64,000 nucleotides of DNA, from the NCBI GenBank assembly GCA_025352685.1, contig JANXSN010000064.1, positions 1 through 64,000 on the forward strand. Direction: 5' to 3'. Origin of the DNA: Sphingomonadales bacterium (lineage in GTDB: Bacteria > Pseudomonadota > Alphaproteobacteria > Sphingomonadales > Sphingomonadaceae). The position numbers and the translations under genes are program-made. The stretch's first letter is position 1; each line of letters begins with the position of its first letter. Of the stretch, positions 35,614 to 47,246 are shown piece by piece. The notes beneath the pieces are model-generated. The model was not told the DNA's origin. It did no database searches and saw only the letters and a list, made by a program, of their open reading frames with translations.

Positions 35614-36564
35614 ATGCGTCGCATTCTGCTTCTGATTGTCGTCATTGCGCTCGTGGTGTTCGCTGTCAGCCGCTGCTCTGGCGGCGGCGCGCGCCGCGAC
35701 GTCGAGGTTGTCATCCCGTCGGGATCGAGCTTGAAGGCGGCGGCAACATTGCTCGAAACGGCTGGCGCCATCGACTCGACGAATACCTTTTTGACCAATG
35801 CCAAGCTGTTCGGAGCGAAAGATCCGATCAAGCCGGGCGAATATCGCATCAAAAGGGGAATGGACGCGGCTGCAATTCTCGCGCTGCTCCAATCGGGCAA
35901 GGTCATCCAGCGGTTCGTGACCGTGTATGAAGGCATGCCGTCGATTCTCGTCTATGAACGGCTGTATGCGACGGCGCTGCTTACCGGCGAAATTCCTGTA
36001 CCGCGCGAGGGGTCCGTGCTTCCCGACAGCTACGCGTATAGCCGCGGCGAGACGCGAAAGTCGGTCCTCGCCCGGATGCAAAAGGCGATGCAGACCGAGA
36101 TCGCTAACGCCTGGCCGAAACGAAAGCCGACAACCGCGGTCAACACGCCCGAGGCCGCGATAACGCTTGCCTCGATCATCGAAAAGGAAACGGCGAGAGC
36201 CCAGGAGCGTCGCCTGGTAGCGGCAGTTTACAGCAATCGGCTGAAACGCGGGATGCCGCTGCAGGCCGATCCAACGACGATTTATCCGATCACCAAAGGC
36301 AAGCCACTCGGACGACGAATCCTGCGGTCCGAACTCCAGAGCAACGATCCGTATAATACGTACCGCCGTAACGGCCTGCCGCCGGGACCTATTACCAATC
36401 CAGGCAAGGCGTCGATCAGGGCTGCTCTCGACCCTGCACCTTCCGCCGCGCTTTATTTCGTCGCGCAGGCCGATGGCAGCAGTGCATTTTCAGACACGCT
36501 CGAACAGCAAAATGCCAACGTCCAGAAATGGTATGCCCATCGCCGAGGCAAGGGTGAGATGTAG
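35614..36564 (+). CDS. mltG: Endolytic murein transglycosylase
   Basis: A 316-residue YceG-family protein anchored by one N-terminal helix (about 2-18) with the rest in the periplasm. It cleaves nascent glycan strands and so sets their length. The catalytic Glu lies in the LASIIEKETA stretch (Glu190-Glu192). The C-terminal FRRNGLPPGPI-type motif appears as YRRNGLPPGPITNPG. It is coupled behind fabF. Confidence 0.94.
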   Translation: MRRILLLIVVIALVVFAVSRCSGGGARRDVEVVIPSGSSLKAAATLLETAGAIDSTNTFLTNAKLFGAKDPIKPGEYRIKRGMDAAAILALLQSGKVIQRFVTVYEGMPSILVYERLYATALLTGEIPVPREGSVLPDSYAYSRGETRKSVLARMQKAMQTEIANAWPKRKPTTAVNTPEAAITLASIIEKETARAQERRLVAAVYSNRLKRGMPLQADPTTIYPITKGKPLGRRILRSELQSNDPYNTYRRNGLPPGPITNPGKASIRAALDPAPSAALYFVAQADGSSAFSDTLEQQNANVQKWYAHRRGKGEM

Positions 36565-36911
36565 TTTTCCTGACCGCTAGAATGTCGGAGATGTCGGGAG
36601 CAATCGAACGCATCTGGCGGGCCAGCATCACCTCGCCGTGGTGAACAATGTCAACGACGATACCGATCAGACGACAACGATCAATCGTCTGTACGGCGCT
36701 AAGTGGTTTATCGTGTGCGAGCGACAGAATGGACGCTTTTTGGGCGTCGCAAAAAGTGCGGAAACCTCGCTCTCCGTGAAATGTTTGCCTGCAGTTGTTT
36801 CAAGGGTCAATCTGCCCCTCGGCGAAACGAGGACTGCCTCGCTCGCCGACCCCGACCCGATCGTCTGGACGACACGGGCCTTGCCAGAGGTCGGGTGGCT
36901 ACCGATAGGAT
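36565..36911. other. Intergenic region with no recognised gene
   Basis: About 350 bases separate the convergent mltG and katG genes. Both strands have open frames of 90-130 codons, but none has a ribosome site, a known motif or a natural residue composition. I see no RNA or repeat structure apart from the hairpin at the katG side. Confidence 0.4.
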
Positions 36912-36944
36912 CAAGGCGGGCACGCCGTATGCGTGCCCGCCTTG
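36912..36944 (-). terminator. Perfect hairpin downstream of katG
   Basis: CAAGGCGGGCACGC pairs perfectly (14 bases) with GCGTGCCCGCCTTG around a 5-base loop, seven bases after the katG stop codon on the minus strand. There is no T run, so it is either a weak intrinsic terminator or an mRNA 3'-end stabiliser. Confidence 0.7.
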
Positions 36945-36951
36945 TCATGGC

Positions 36952-39198
<2,247 letters not shown>

Positions 39199-39317
39199 TC
39201 AGATGCTGTTTCGCCCAGCCGTGTCTCGGTGTCCAATCGATTAGTCGGTATGCTGTGATCGACTGAAGCGTTTAGTAACAAAGCCGGGTCCGTAGCCTCG
39301 ATTAATGCGCGCCCGAT

Positions 39318-40220
39318 CTATGCAGGTTCGGTTGCCGCCGGTACCCCATTGCTGACTGCCTCTCGCAGCTTTCTTGCCAGGAGGCGAAATTCGTCGCGTC
39401 GCGCGCTGCCGGCACGCCAGGCCAGCACAATTTGCCGCTCGGCCCCTGGCGACAGCTTCATCGTGTCGATTGCCCTGCCCTTCAGTAAGCCGGCGTCGAT
39501 CGCCATGCGCGGAAGAAACATGGTGCCTAACCCTGCTTCCACCAGCTCGATAAGCGTCTGTAGCGAGCTCGCAACCATGGCGGCACTGCGGACCCGGGGT
39601 ACGCCACAGGCAATGAGCCCGTGCTCGTTGAGGCAGTGTCCCTCTTCAAGCAAAAGCAGCGACTGGGGGTCTGGGACCGGGGGCAGCGCCCCGCGCGGCG
39701 CTGCAAGTACAAGCGGGTCGCGCAGGATCTCTTCGTGCTCGATCCGCCCGCAGTCATAGGGAAGTGCAAGAATGAGCGCATCGAGCATGCCGCGCTGTAG
39801 CGCGGTACACGCAGCCTCGCTCGTTTGCTCGCGCAAATAGAGGACGAGCGCAGGAAAGGCAGTGCGGATGGGCGCGAGGATACGCGGCAGCAGGAACGGC
39901 GCGACCGTCGGGATGATGCCGAGTCGCAAGGGACCGGTGAGCGGCTCGGCGGCGGTCGACGCAAATTCGGTGAGTTCGTCGGCGGCGTTAACCAGGCTTC
40001 GTGCCCGCGCGACGAAAGCCTCTCCGACCTCGGTAAAGCGCAGCGATCGCTTGGTTCGCTCAACAAGCACGACCCCGACCAGGCGTTCGAGTTCCGAGAT
40101 GCCCGCCGACAGCGTTGACTGCCCGACGCCCATGACGGCCGCAGCCCGCCCAAAATGCCGTTCGGCGTCGAGGGCGACGAGAAACCTTAGTTGGCGAAGG
40201 CTGGGACTAAACGCGGTCAT
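39318..40220 (-). CDS. oxyR: Hydrogen-peroxide sensor LysR-type regulator OxyR
   Basis: A 300-residue LysR regulator: winged helix at about 8-65 (FGRAAAVMGVGQSTLSAGI) and a sensor domain. Cys196 and Cys205 in GHCLNEHGLIACG have the same nine-residue spacing as Cys199/Cys208 of E. coli OxyR, so peroxide sensing through a disulfide is expected. The start MTAFSPSLRQLR was chosen because family members begin there; the frame is open 26 codons further upstream. It sits 143 bases ahead of katG on the same strand. Confidence 0.93.
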   Translation of the reverse strand: MTAFSPSLRQLRFLVALDAERHFGRAAAVMGVGQSTLSAGISELERLVGVVLVERTKRSLRFTEVGEAFVARARSLVNAADELTEFASTAAEPLTGPLRLGIIPTVAPFLLPRILAPIRTAFPALVLYLREQTSEAACTALQRGMLDALILALPYDCGRIEHEEILRDPLVLAAPRGALPPVPDPQSLLLLEEGHCLNEHGLIACGVPRVRSAAMVASSLQTLIELVEAGLGTMFLPRMAIDAGLLKGRAIDTMKLSPGAERQIVLAWRAGSARRDEFRLLARKLREAVSNGVPAATEPA

Positions 40221-40355
40221 GGCAGCTATTATTTGGTTCTCACACGCAAAGGCTGCGTCATACCACGTGAAAATAAGCCTGGTCGACGCCTCAAGCAATG
40301 GACTCGGGCGCCCCGCTCCACAACAACTACGTCACCAGCGGTGGGCAGGGCCGTG

Positions 40356-41258
40356 TCAGAGACGCAGCCCGGCTTCCTCGGGCAGGCCAGCCATCAGGTT
40401 GAGACTCTGCACCGCCGCCCCGCTTGCGCCCTTGCCGAGATTATCGAGCGCAGCCACAAGGCGGCACTGGGTACCGTCAGCTCGTCCCAACACGTAGAGT
40501 TCCATCCCGTCGTGACCGGCGAGATGTTCGACTGTCAGGCTTGCCTCGTCAAAACTGCGGACGCGAACGATGGTCGATCCGTCGTAGAACGAGGAAAGCG
40601 TGTCGCGTGCCTTGGCAGGATCGAGGTCAAACAGGGGCACCTCGACGATCATGCCTCGATATGAGGCCGCGACAGAGGGCGCGAAAAGTGGCGCGCGGCT
40701 GAGCCCGCTGCGAAGCTGCATTTCTGGCACATGCTTGTGGGCGAGCGCCAGCGCATAGGTGCGCCATGCCGTCGCGGCGGTGCCGCTCTCGAACTCGGCG
40801 ATCATCGCTTTGCCACCGCCCGAATAGCCCGACACGGCATTGCAGCTCAATCGCGCACTGCCATCAATCAGGCCGCCGCGCACGAGAGGCGCGACGAGTG
40901 CGATGAATCCGGTTGCGTAACAACCGGGATTCGACACGCGAAAGGCTTCTGCGACGGCGGCACGCCCGACGAGCTCGGGGAAACCAAACACCCATCCCGA
41001 TGCCGTGCGGTGCGCGCTCGATGCGTCGATAACGCGCGTTGTCGGATTGTCGATCAGGCCAACGGCCTCGCGCGCCGCATCATCGGGCAGGCACAGGATG
41101 ACAACATCGGCCGCATTGAGCGCGTTGCGGCGGGCGCCGGCGTCCTTGCGCCGGACATCGTCGAGTTTGATGAGATCGAACTCGCTCCGTTGGCGAAGGC
41201 GGGCTTCGATTTCGAGCCCGGTCGTCCCTGCCGCGCCGTCGATAAAGACCCGCGTCAT
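40356..41258 (-). CDS. argC: N-acetyl-gamma-glutamyl-phosphate reductase (type 2)
   Basis: A 300-residue NADPH-dependent enzyme of arginine synthesis. The catalytic cysteine is Cys113 in SNPGCYATG, the N-terminal dinucleotide loop is GAAGTTG. The short length marks the type 2 ArgC group. MTRVFIDG is preferred as start because it forms a 4-base overlap with the end of the SH3 gene. No other arg gene is nearby. Confidence 0.94.
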   Translation of the reverse strand: MTRVFIDGAAGTTGLEIEARLRQRSEFDLIKLDDVRRKDAGARRNALNAADVVILCLPDDAAREAVGLIDNPTTRVIDASSAHRTASGWVFGFPELVGRAAVAEAFRVSNPGCYATGFIALVAPLVRGGLIDGSARLSCNAVSGYSGGGKAMIAEFESGTAATAWRTYALALAHKHVPEMQLRSGLSRAPLFAPSVAASYRGMIVEVPLFDLDPAKARDTLSSFYDGSTIVRVRSFDEASLTVEHLAGHDGMELYVLGRADGTQCRLVAALDNLGKGASGAAVQSLNLMAGLPEEAGLRL

Positions 41259-41614
41259 GGGTTCACGTCGTCGCAATTCTGCTCGAGCGCCGCGACTTCG
41301 ACATAGCCGACCGGACCGACTTCACCACGACCCCACGCCCAATCGCGTCCAAGGTCGAGCACATAGAAGGGATCGCCCGCCTTCAACTCGCCGCGCGCGT
41401 CGGCGCCGGTTTCGGGGCGACGAAGGACAACTGCGTCCCGGGACAGGCGACGCGGCATTGGATCGACATAATGTTGGGCAAAGATGCGATCCGCCACCGC
41501 TATTTCGGCAAGGTCACGACGGACGGCAAAGCGGCCGGGTTCGAGCGCAACCGACGGGCCGATCAGACGAAACTGCCTACGCGGCGGCGCGGCGGCTTTG
41601 ATCACCGCTGACAA
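41255..41614 (-). CDS. SH3-domain protein overlapping marR
   Basis: About 119 residues with RRQFRLIGPSV near the N-terminus, DLAEIAVADRIFAQHYV, then an SH3b-like segment (LKAGDPFYVLDLGRDWAWGR, VGPVGYVEVAAL). This matches the N-terminal SH3 region of sphingomonad NlpC/P60 cell-wall proteins, without the peptidase. The chosen TTG start lies 38 bases inside the 3' end of marR; a GTG three codons later is equally possible. It ends in a 4-base overlap with argC. It may be a truncated NlpC/P60 relative or a stand-alone SH3 protein. Confidence 0.6.
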   Translation of the reverse strand: MSAVIKAAAPPRRQFRLIGPSVALEPGRFAVRRDLAEIAVADRIFAQHYVDPMPRRLSRDAVVLRRPETGADARGELKAGDPFYVLDLGRDWAWGRGEVGPVGYVEVAALEQNCDDVNP

Positions 41615-41915
41615 GTCGTCCAAATTCGCCAAGAAAATCCGCCCCTGCCTGTGTTTTTGCCACGAATACATTTCGCCGATCGTCTTCGTCGCGCTGGCGC
41701 GCCAGATAGCCCAGCCCCCCCAGCCTGTTCAAGGCGCGTGTCACGACAGGCTTAGAGACATTGAGATCGCGGGCAAGGCCACGCACAGTATGGGGTCCCG
41801 GCGTCTCGTAGACGACCATGAGCAAGGCCATCTGGCGGTTGGTCAGGTCAGGCTGGCCGGACCGCACATAGTCCAGCAACGTCGTCATCCAGTTGTTTAT
41901 CATCGATCGGGGCAC
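41577..41915 (-). CDS. MarR-family transcriptional regulator
   Basis: A 112-residue single-domain regulator. The recognition segment is LARDLNVSKPVVTRALNRL and the wing is RQRDEDDRRNVFVA, both typical of MarR. Start GTG was chosen for the AAGGAA six bases upstream. The gene overlaps the SH3-domain gene by nearly 40 bases, and then argC follows, so it leads a three-gene unit. The regulated genes and ligand are not evident. Confidence 0.85.
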   Translation of the reverse strand: MPRSMINNWMTTLLDYVRSGQPDLTNRQMALLMVVYETPGPHTVRGLARDLNVSKPVVTRALNRLGGLGYLARQRDEDDRRNVFVAKTQAGADFLGEFGRLVSGDQSRRAAA

Positions 41916-42000
41916 AGTCGGTTCCTTCCCACCCGCTTATGTGACGGATGATTTGTTCAGGCTGAACGACCGAAGGGCGTAACGGTTGCGTTGGCTGCGA

Positions 42001-43389
42001 TTAGCTGAAGCGGAGCTGGACCATCGCCCAGACTGCGCGCAGGCCGAGTGCTTCGCCCCCTTTGGGACGGCCGGCCTTGGATGTAGGTTGCCATGCAAAG
42101 GTGTCGAGGTGCAGCCAGGGTGTGTTGCCAGGTACAAAGCGTTGAAGGAACAGAGCGGCCGTCACGGCCCCTGCAAGCCCACTATCGGGCGAGTTGTTGA
42201 GGTCGGCAATATCGGATGTGAGCATCTCTTCGTAGCCGGCGTGCAGTGGCATGCGCCACAGCGGATCATCGCAAGCCACTCCGGCCGCCAGGACAGCGGC
42301 GGCAACGTCGTCGTCGTTGGCAAACATTGCGGGCAGATCGGGTCCCAGCGCAACACGCGCGGCCCCGGTGAGGGTCGCGAAGTCGACAATGAGCACCGGA
42401 TTGGCTTCGCCTGCCTTGGCGAGCGCATCGGCCAGAACCAGCCGGCCTTCGGCGTCGGTATTGGTAACTTCGACCGTAAGCCCTTTTCGGCTGGTCAGCA
42501 CGTCGCCGGGGCGAAAGGCATTGCCGGCAATCGCGTTCTCGACGGCGGGGATAAGCATGTGAAGCCGCACCGGCAGCCGCGTGGCCATGATTAGGTGCGC
42601 GAGCGCAAGCGCATGCGCCGCGCCGCCCATGTCCTTTTTCATGAACCGCATGCCCGAGGATGGTTTGATGTCCAGGCCACCGCTGTCGAAGCATACGCCC
42701 TTGCCGATGATTGCCAGGCGCGGATTCGCTGGATCCCCCCACTCCAGTTCGATCAGACGAGGCGCAAAGTCGCGGCTCGCGGCCATGCCGACAGTATGGA
42801 TGAGCGGGTAATGGATTTGGAGATCGTGACCGCGTGTAACGGTGAGTTTTGCGTCGAAAATCTTGGCGATGCGGGTGGCTTCCGCCTCGATTTGTGGCGG
42901 CCCCATGTCGGCAGCGGGCGTGTTGATTAGGTCCCGAACCAAGGCAACGGCGTCAGCCTCGCGAACAATGGAACCGATCGAGGCAGGCGTATCCGTCAGC
43001 AACACGCGAGGGCCAGCCGCCTTGTCGTCGGTCCTGTAGCGGTCAAATTTATATTGGGCCAGCAGCCAGCCAAGCGCTGCGGGCCCGGGCGATCCGCTTG
43101 CCAGTCGGTAGCTCCCCTCAGGCAGTGTCTCGGCAAGTTTCGCCAGGCACCAGGACGAGAGCTTGTTGACGTCAGCGACGACGGTGACGACCGACCAGTC
43201 TTCTGCATCGTCGCCCGGCAGAAGAGCGCTCGCATATCCGGTTGGTTTCAGCTTTTGCGCTGCAGCCGCGGCTCGTGCGCGGGCGGGCTGAGCTGAAAAC
43301 CACGCATCGAAACCACGCGCGTCGATGACATCGATCGTGCGGGCCGGTTGGCCGCGATCTGCCTGCAGAAGGGCAGCGAAATCGGTCAT
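42001..43389 (-). CDS. Leucyl aminopeptidase family protein (M17)
   Basis: A 462-residue cytoplasmic two-metal aminopeptidase. The signature [14 protein letters not shown] starts at residue 310, and the metal-binding [13 protein letters not shown] lies before it. It removes N-terminal residues from peptides. The start overlaps the rimO stop by four bases (ATGA). The N-terminal domain differs from PepA, as usual for the alphaproteobacterial short group. Confidence 0.92.
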   Translation of the reverse strand: MTDFAALLQADRGQPARTIDVIDARGFDAWFSAQPARARAAAAAQKLKPTGYASALLPGDDAEDWSVVTVVADVNKLSSWCLAKLAETLPEGSYRLASGSPGPAALGWLLAQYKFDRYRTDDKAAGPRVLLTDTPASIGSIVREADAVALVRDLINTPAADMGPPQIEAEATRIAKIFDAKLTVTRGHDLQIHYPLIHTVGMAASRDFAPRLIELEWGDPANPRLAIIGKGVCFDSGGLDIKPSSGMRFMKKDMGGAAHALALAHLIMATRLPVRLHMLIPAVENAIAGNAFRPGDVLTSRKGLTVEVTNTDAEGRLVLADALAKAGEANPVLIVDFATLTGAARVALGPDLPAMFANDDDVAAAVLAAGVACDDPLWRMPLHAGYEEMLTSDIADLNNSPDSGLAGAVTAALFLQRFVPGNTPWLHLDTFAWQPTSKAGRPKGGEALGLRAVWAMVQLRFS

Positions 43390-44714
43390 GCTGGCACGCC
43401 GAACAGGTCATGGTCGTCGGCGTCTTCGACCAGCACCGGGACGATGTCCCCCTGCACCAGGCCGCCGGCATCACGCAGGAAGACGTTTCCGTCGATTTCC
43501 GGCGCGTCAGCCTGGGATCGTCCCGTTGCGCCGCCGTCGTCGTCGACTTCATCAATGATGACGTCGAGGGTGCGGCCAATCTTTGCTGCAAGCTTTTCGG
43601 CACTGATCCGCGCAGTCAGTTCCATCAGGCGGGCGTAGCGGTCTTCCTTGACCGCTTCGGGCACCGGATCCGGGAGCGCATTGGCGGCGGCACCCTGGAC
43701 AGGTTCGAAGCGGAAGGCGCCGACCCGGTCGAGCTGGGCTTCTTCGAGCCAGTCGATAAGATACTGAAAATCAGCTTCGGTCTCGCCGGGAAAGCCAACC
43801 ACGAAGGTCGACCTGATTGCGATGTCGGGGCAAATGGAGCGCCAGCGATGGATGCGTTCGAGTACTTTGGCCTCGTTTGCGGGCCGCTTCATCGCGCGCA
43901 AAACAGAGGGCGCTGCATGCTGAAAAGGTATGTCCAGATAGGGCGTTACGAGTCCTTGAGCCATCAAGGGAATGACATGATCGACATGGGGGTAGGGGTA
44001 GACGTAATGCAGACGCACCCATGCCCCAAGCGAGCCGAGTTCGCGTGCCAGATCAGTCATGTGCGCGCGCACTCCGCGGCCGCGCCACTGTCGGGGCTCA
44101 TGCTTGATATCGACGCCATAGGCGCTGGTATCCTGTGAAATGACAAGCAGCTCACGGGTTCCCGCTGCAACGAGCTTTTCAGCTTCGCGCAAGACGGCGT
44201 CGGGGCGGCGGCTGACCAGGTCGCCGCGGATGCTGGGGATGATGCAGAACGAGCAACGATGGTTGCAGCCCTCGCTGATCTTTAAATAACTGTAGTGGCG
44301 CGGCGTGAGTTTGAGGCCACTTTCGGGAACGAGATTAAGAAACGCGTTTACCGGCATGGGCGCCGCCTCATGGACGGCGCCGACAACCGCCTCGTACTGA
44401 TGCGCGCCGCTGATCGCGAGCACCTTGGGGAAGCGTGCGCGGATCATTTCGGCTTCCTGCCCGAGACATCCCGTCACGATGACGCGACCGTTTTCGGCCA
44501 ACGCCTCTCCGATGGCTTCGAGCGATTCTTCCTTGGCGGAGTCGAGAAATCCGCAGGTATTGACCAGCACGACATCGGCGCCAGCATAGTCGGGCGACAA
44601 GCCGTAACCATCAGCGCGCAACTTGGTCAGGATCCGTTCGCTATCGACGAGAGCCTTGGGGCAGCCGAGCGAAACCATGCCGACTTTGGGTGGAGTGGGA
44701 AGAACAGTTACCAT
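43386..44714 (-). CDS. rimO: Ribosomal protein S12 methylthiotransferase
   Basis: A 442-residue radical-SAM enzyme that methylthiolates S12 Asp88 (E. coli numbering). The N-terminal cluster uses Cys18, Cys54 and Cys83, the radical-SAM cluster Cys150, Cys154 and Cys157 in GCNHRCSFC, and a TRAM domain ends the chain. An open frame extends 60 codons further upstream, but that part is the antisense of tRNA-Val and adjacent sequence, so [10 protein letters not shown] is the true start region. Confidence 0.95.
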   Translation of the reverse strand: MVTVLPTPPKVGMVSLGCPKALVDSERILTKLRADGYGLSPDYAGADVVLVNTCGFLDSAKEESLEAIGEALAENGRVIVTGCLGQEAEMIRARFPKVLAISGAHQYEAVVGAVHEAAPMPVNAFLNLVPESGLKLTPRHYSYLKISEGCNHRCSFCIIPSIRGDLVSRRPDAVLREAEKLVAAGTRELLVISQDTSAYGVDIKHEPRQWRGRGVRAHMTDLARELGSLGAWVRLHYVYPYPHVDHVIPLMAQGLVTPYLDIPFQHAAPSVLRAMKRPANEAKVLERIHRWRSICPDIAIRSTFVVGFPGETEADFQYLIDWLEEAQLDRVGAFRFEPVQGAAANALPDPVPEAVKEDRYARLMELTARISAEKLAAKIGRTLDVIIDEVDDDGGATGRSQADAPEIDGNVFLRDAGGLVQGDIVPVLVEDADDHDLFGVPA

Positions 44715-44806
44715 GAAGGCTCGCGCCCTTAGCGAGAAACCGCCGGTTGCGCCAGATGACGACTTGGGGCATCGAAGACTTTCCCAAGTCCGGGCCGCGA
44801 CAGCGC

Positions 44807-44882
44807 GGGCGATTAGCTCAGTTGGTAGAGCGCCTCCTTTACACGGAGGATGTCGGCGGTTCGAGCCCGTCATCGCCCACCA
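44807..44882 (+). tRNA. tRNA-Val (anticodon UAC)
   Basis: A complete cloverleaf: acceptor GGGCGAT with ATCGCCC, D arm GCTC-AGTTGGTA-GAGC, anticodon arm CCTCC-TTTACAC-GGAGG with TAC anticodon, T arm beginning GGCGGTTCGAGCCC, and encoded ACCA at the end. It reads GUA and, by wobble, other valine codons. Confidence 0.97.
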
Positions 44883-44900
44883 GCTTGTCTCCAAGCGTAG

Positions 44901-45341
44901 CTAAACCCAGCTGCCAGTCGTCCGACGCCGATGGAGTGTTCTGATGATCGCATAGGTGAGTAGTCCGATAGGACCGAGTAGGAAAGTCAGGATCAAAGGC
45001 ACAATCATGGCCCAGTGCGGCACGCCGATGTTGCCCGCATCCTCTATTTCCCACGCCCCGACAAACAGATCGAACGCGAGGTAATGTGTCCAGCCGAGCA
45101 TGACATTTCCCGGGTTCGAAAACAGTGCGGCGACGCCCGCCAATGAAGCAAAGCTGCCCCCCGGGACCGGCTGGGTAAGCACGAACAGCTGGATCAAATA
45201 AGCCAAGGCGAGCAGACACGACACGGTGCGTGCGCTGCGGATCAGCGGTATCCGAGCGAGAGGCGCGAGGAGAAGGGCAAACCAGCCGCACAGCGCGAGC
45301 AGCGAACACAAGGAAAAAATGCGTTCGAGGCCCATCGTCAT
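44901..45341 (-). CDS. ABA4-like (DUF4281) membrane protein
   Basis: A 146-residue inner-membrane protein with four hydrophobic helices. The central GWTHYLAFDLFVGAWEIEDA is the signature of the ABA4-like family, named after a plant protein of neoxanthin synthesis; the bacterial role is not known to me. ATG is chosen because it forms ATGA with the stop of the upstream regulator gene, a better start than an ATG twelve codons upstream inside that gene. It converges with the tRNA. Confidence 0.75.
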   Translation of the reverse strand: MTMGLERIFSLCSLLALCGWFALLLAPLARIPLIRSARTVSCLLALAYLIQLFVLTQPVPGGSFASLAGVAALFSNPGNVMLGWTHYLAFDLFVGAWEIEDAGNIGVPHWAMIVPLILTFLLGPIGLLTYAIIRTLHRRRTTGSWV

Positions 45342-45901
45342 AATGTGCGCACAAGTTTGACTGCACTCGCTGCCCATGCAGGATCGCTCACGATTTGCTG
45401 TTTGCCGCCTGGCTCGAGCGGTAGAATCTGCAAGCGGTCACCTTCGCGCCCGATAAGGCGGCCGAAGATGAATCGCCCGCCAGGGCGCGGGAGCAAGACG
45501 TCGCGGTTGAGCAGCGTGGCGTAAGCGTTGGGCGCGACCTTGAGACACCAGATCACGTCGCTTCGACGATAATCGCCGATCCCGTCCTCCACCTTTATCG
45601 CAACCATATCGCCTTGAGGTATGGGCGGGGCAACGACCGAGTCGTTGCGTGGCGCGTGAGCACCCTCGCGACCGAGGATTGCGACGACGGGCAGGGCGGC
45701 GCGGTCGGGCAACTCGACGAGATCTCCTGCCGTGACGCCAAGTGCGGCAGCAATCCGGTTTAGCCAGCCCACCGAAACGGTTCGCGTACCCGTCTCCAGT
45801 CGTCCAATCGTTTGCGCTGTCGTGGGTGGCAGGCAGGCATGCGCAACGTCAAGCAATGTCAGGTTCTTGGCTCTCCGGACTTCGCGGATGCGCGTGATCA
45901 C
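45338..45901 (-). CDS. XRE-family helix-turn-helix regulator
   Basis: A 187-residue protein with an N-terminal XRE domain (IREVRRAKNLTLLDVAHACL, then RLETGTRTVSVGWLNRIAAAL) and a C-terminal domain rich in beta strands with a LexA/S24-like look (GDMVAIKVEDGIGDY and RDVLLPRPGGRFIFGRLIGR) but no clear Ser-Lys dyad. Start GTG was chosen for AGGAG eight bases before; an ATG lies thirteen codons upstream. It is translationally coupled to the ABA4-like gene, perhaps as its regulator. Confidence 0.75.
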   Translation of the reverse strand: MITRIREVRRAKNLTLLDVAHACLPPTTAQTIGRLETGTRTVSVGWLNRIAAALGVTAGDLVELPDRAALPVVAILGREGAHAPRNDSVVAPPIPQGDMVAIKVEDGIGDYRRSDVIWCLKVAPNAYATLLNRDVLLPRPGGRFIFGRLIGREGDRLQILPLEPGGKQQIVSDPAWAASAVKLVRTL

Positions 45902-46096
45902 GATCGCAACTCCTAACCAAAACAGACTTCTGTGTCCCATAAGCCATGCAACTCTACAAGCCTATTTGGTCAATTTTTGAGGCAAGAAGGACATGATAAA
46001 TTGATAGTCCCGGTATCAGATATCGTTGCGTTGGCCGTGCCATCAGGGTGGTGATTTTTTTGCCGGCGCGCCATAGCTGCCGACGAGGAGAGAGAT

Positions 46097-47182
46097 ATGC
46101 CCCACCAGATTACGGTTGCGCGTGCTGCGATTATCGAGGCGACATTGGACGATGTCGCGCTCCCTTCGCTGAGGCCGGGCGAAGCGTTGCTCAAGATCCA
46201 GCAGTTCGCGATTACGGCGAATAACGTGACGTATGCCGCCATTGGCGAGGCGTTTGGCTATTGGGATTTTTTTCCGGCGAGCGCAGAGCGCGGGATTGTG
46301 CCGGTGTGGGGCCATGCAACAGTCATTGATGCGGGCGACACCCAACTGACCACCGGAGAACGGATCTACGGATATCTGCCGATGGCGACGCATCTGGTCG
46401 TGCAGCCGGCCGTGACCGGTGCAGGCAGTTTCGTCGACACGAGCGCGCACAGGGCGGCACGTGCCGCGGTCTACAACCAATATCGGCGGTTGAACGGCGA
46501 TCCGGGGCATGTGCCCGGCGGCGAGGATCTGCGAAGTGTGTTTGAACCCTTGTTTCTCACGAGTTTTCTCATCGAGGCCATGTTCCGCCGTCATCGCTGG
46601 TATGGGGCAAAGCGACTGATCGTAACCAGCGCCTCATCGAAGACCGCAATAGCGCTCGCGTACGTCGCGCGAGCGGCGTCGCCGGAGATCGAGCGGGTTG
46701 GACTGACGTCGGCCCACAACATCGACTTCGTCGAGCGCACTGGTCTTTATGACAAAGTGCTCGGCTATGACGAGCTGGACGAGCTGGGCGAGCTTGAAGC
46801 AGAAGCAAGCGTGTCGGTCGACTTTGCCGGCAACGGCGCAACGCTCGCGAGGGTACATGTCGCGGTGGGCGACGACCTGAAATACTCGTGCTTGGTCGGC
46901 GTGACCGATTGGCGGAACCGGGGTGGTTTTGGCGAGCGCGAGATGACGGGCCCGAAGCCCGTTCTATTCTTCGCGCCCGACCACGTTGCAACGATGATCA
47001 GCGAGTCAGGATCAAAAGGCTTTCAGCTCGCGGTCGCAGAGCGCTGGCTGGGGTTTGCAAAAAACGCCGCGCAACTGGTCAAGGTTGCGCCCATCGAGGG
47101 ACTGATACACGTGATCCCGGCGTGGGTGGCCGCGGTCAAAGGGCAAACGAGAGCCGACACCGCGATTATCGTGCACATTTAG
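46097..47182 (+). CDS. DUF2855 family protein
   Basis: A 361-residue protein with the start MPHQITVARAAIIEA after GAGGAGAGAGAT. It shows an MDR-like fold pattern (quinone-oxidoreductase-like core with ITANNVTYAAIGEAFGYWDF and a nucleotide-binding segment LIVTSASSKTAIALA). This matches DUF2855, whose members lack defined function. Zinc ligands of alcohol dehydrogenases are absent. A reductase on an unsaturated or aldehyde substrate is likely but not shown. Confidence 0.8.
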   Translation: MPHQITVARAAIIEATLDDVALPSLRPGEALLKIQQFAITANNVTYAAIGEAFGYWDFFPASAERGIVPVWGHATVIDAGDTQLTTGERIYGYLPMATHLVVQPAVTGAGSFVDTSAHRAARAAVYNQYRRLNGDPGHVPGGEDLRSVFEPLFLTSFLIEAMFRRHRWYGAKRLIVTSASSKTAIALAYVARAASPEIERVGLTSAHNIDFVERTGLYDKVLGYDELDELGELEAEASVSVDFAGNGATLARVHVAVGDDLKYSCLVGVTDWRNRGGFGEREMTGPKPVLFFAPDHVATMISESGSKGFQLAVAERWLGFAKNAAQLVKVAPIEGLIHVIPAWVAAVKGQTRADTAIIVHI

Positions 47183-47246
47183 TTTCAGATTGAGACGTAG
47201 TTTGATTGTCGCTAGGTCGGGGCCGTCATCATAAGGGGTTTGTCAC

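Noticed and set aside
44715-44894. N-terminal extension of RimO by 60 codons
   Set aside because: The extension is translated antisense to tRNA-Val and its flank, a classic false extension; RimO homologues begin near MVSLGCPK.
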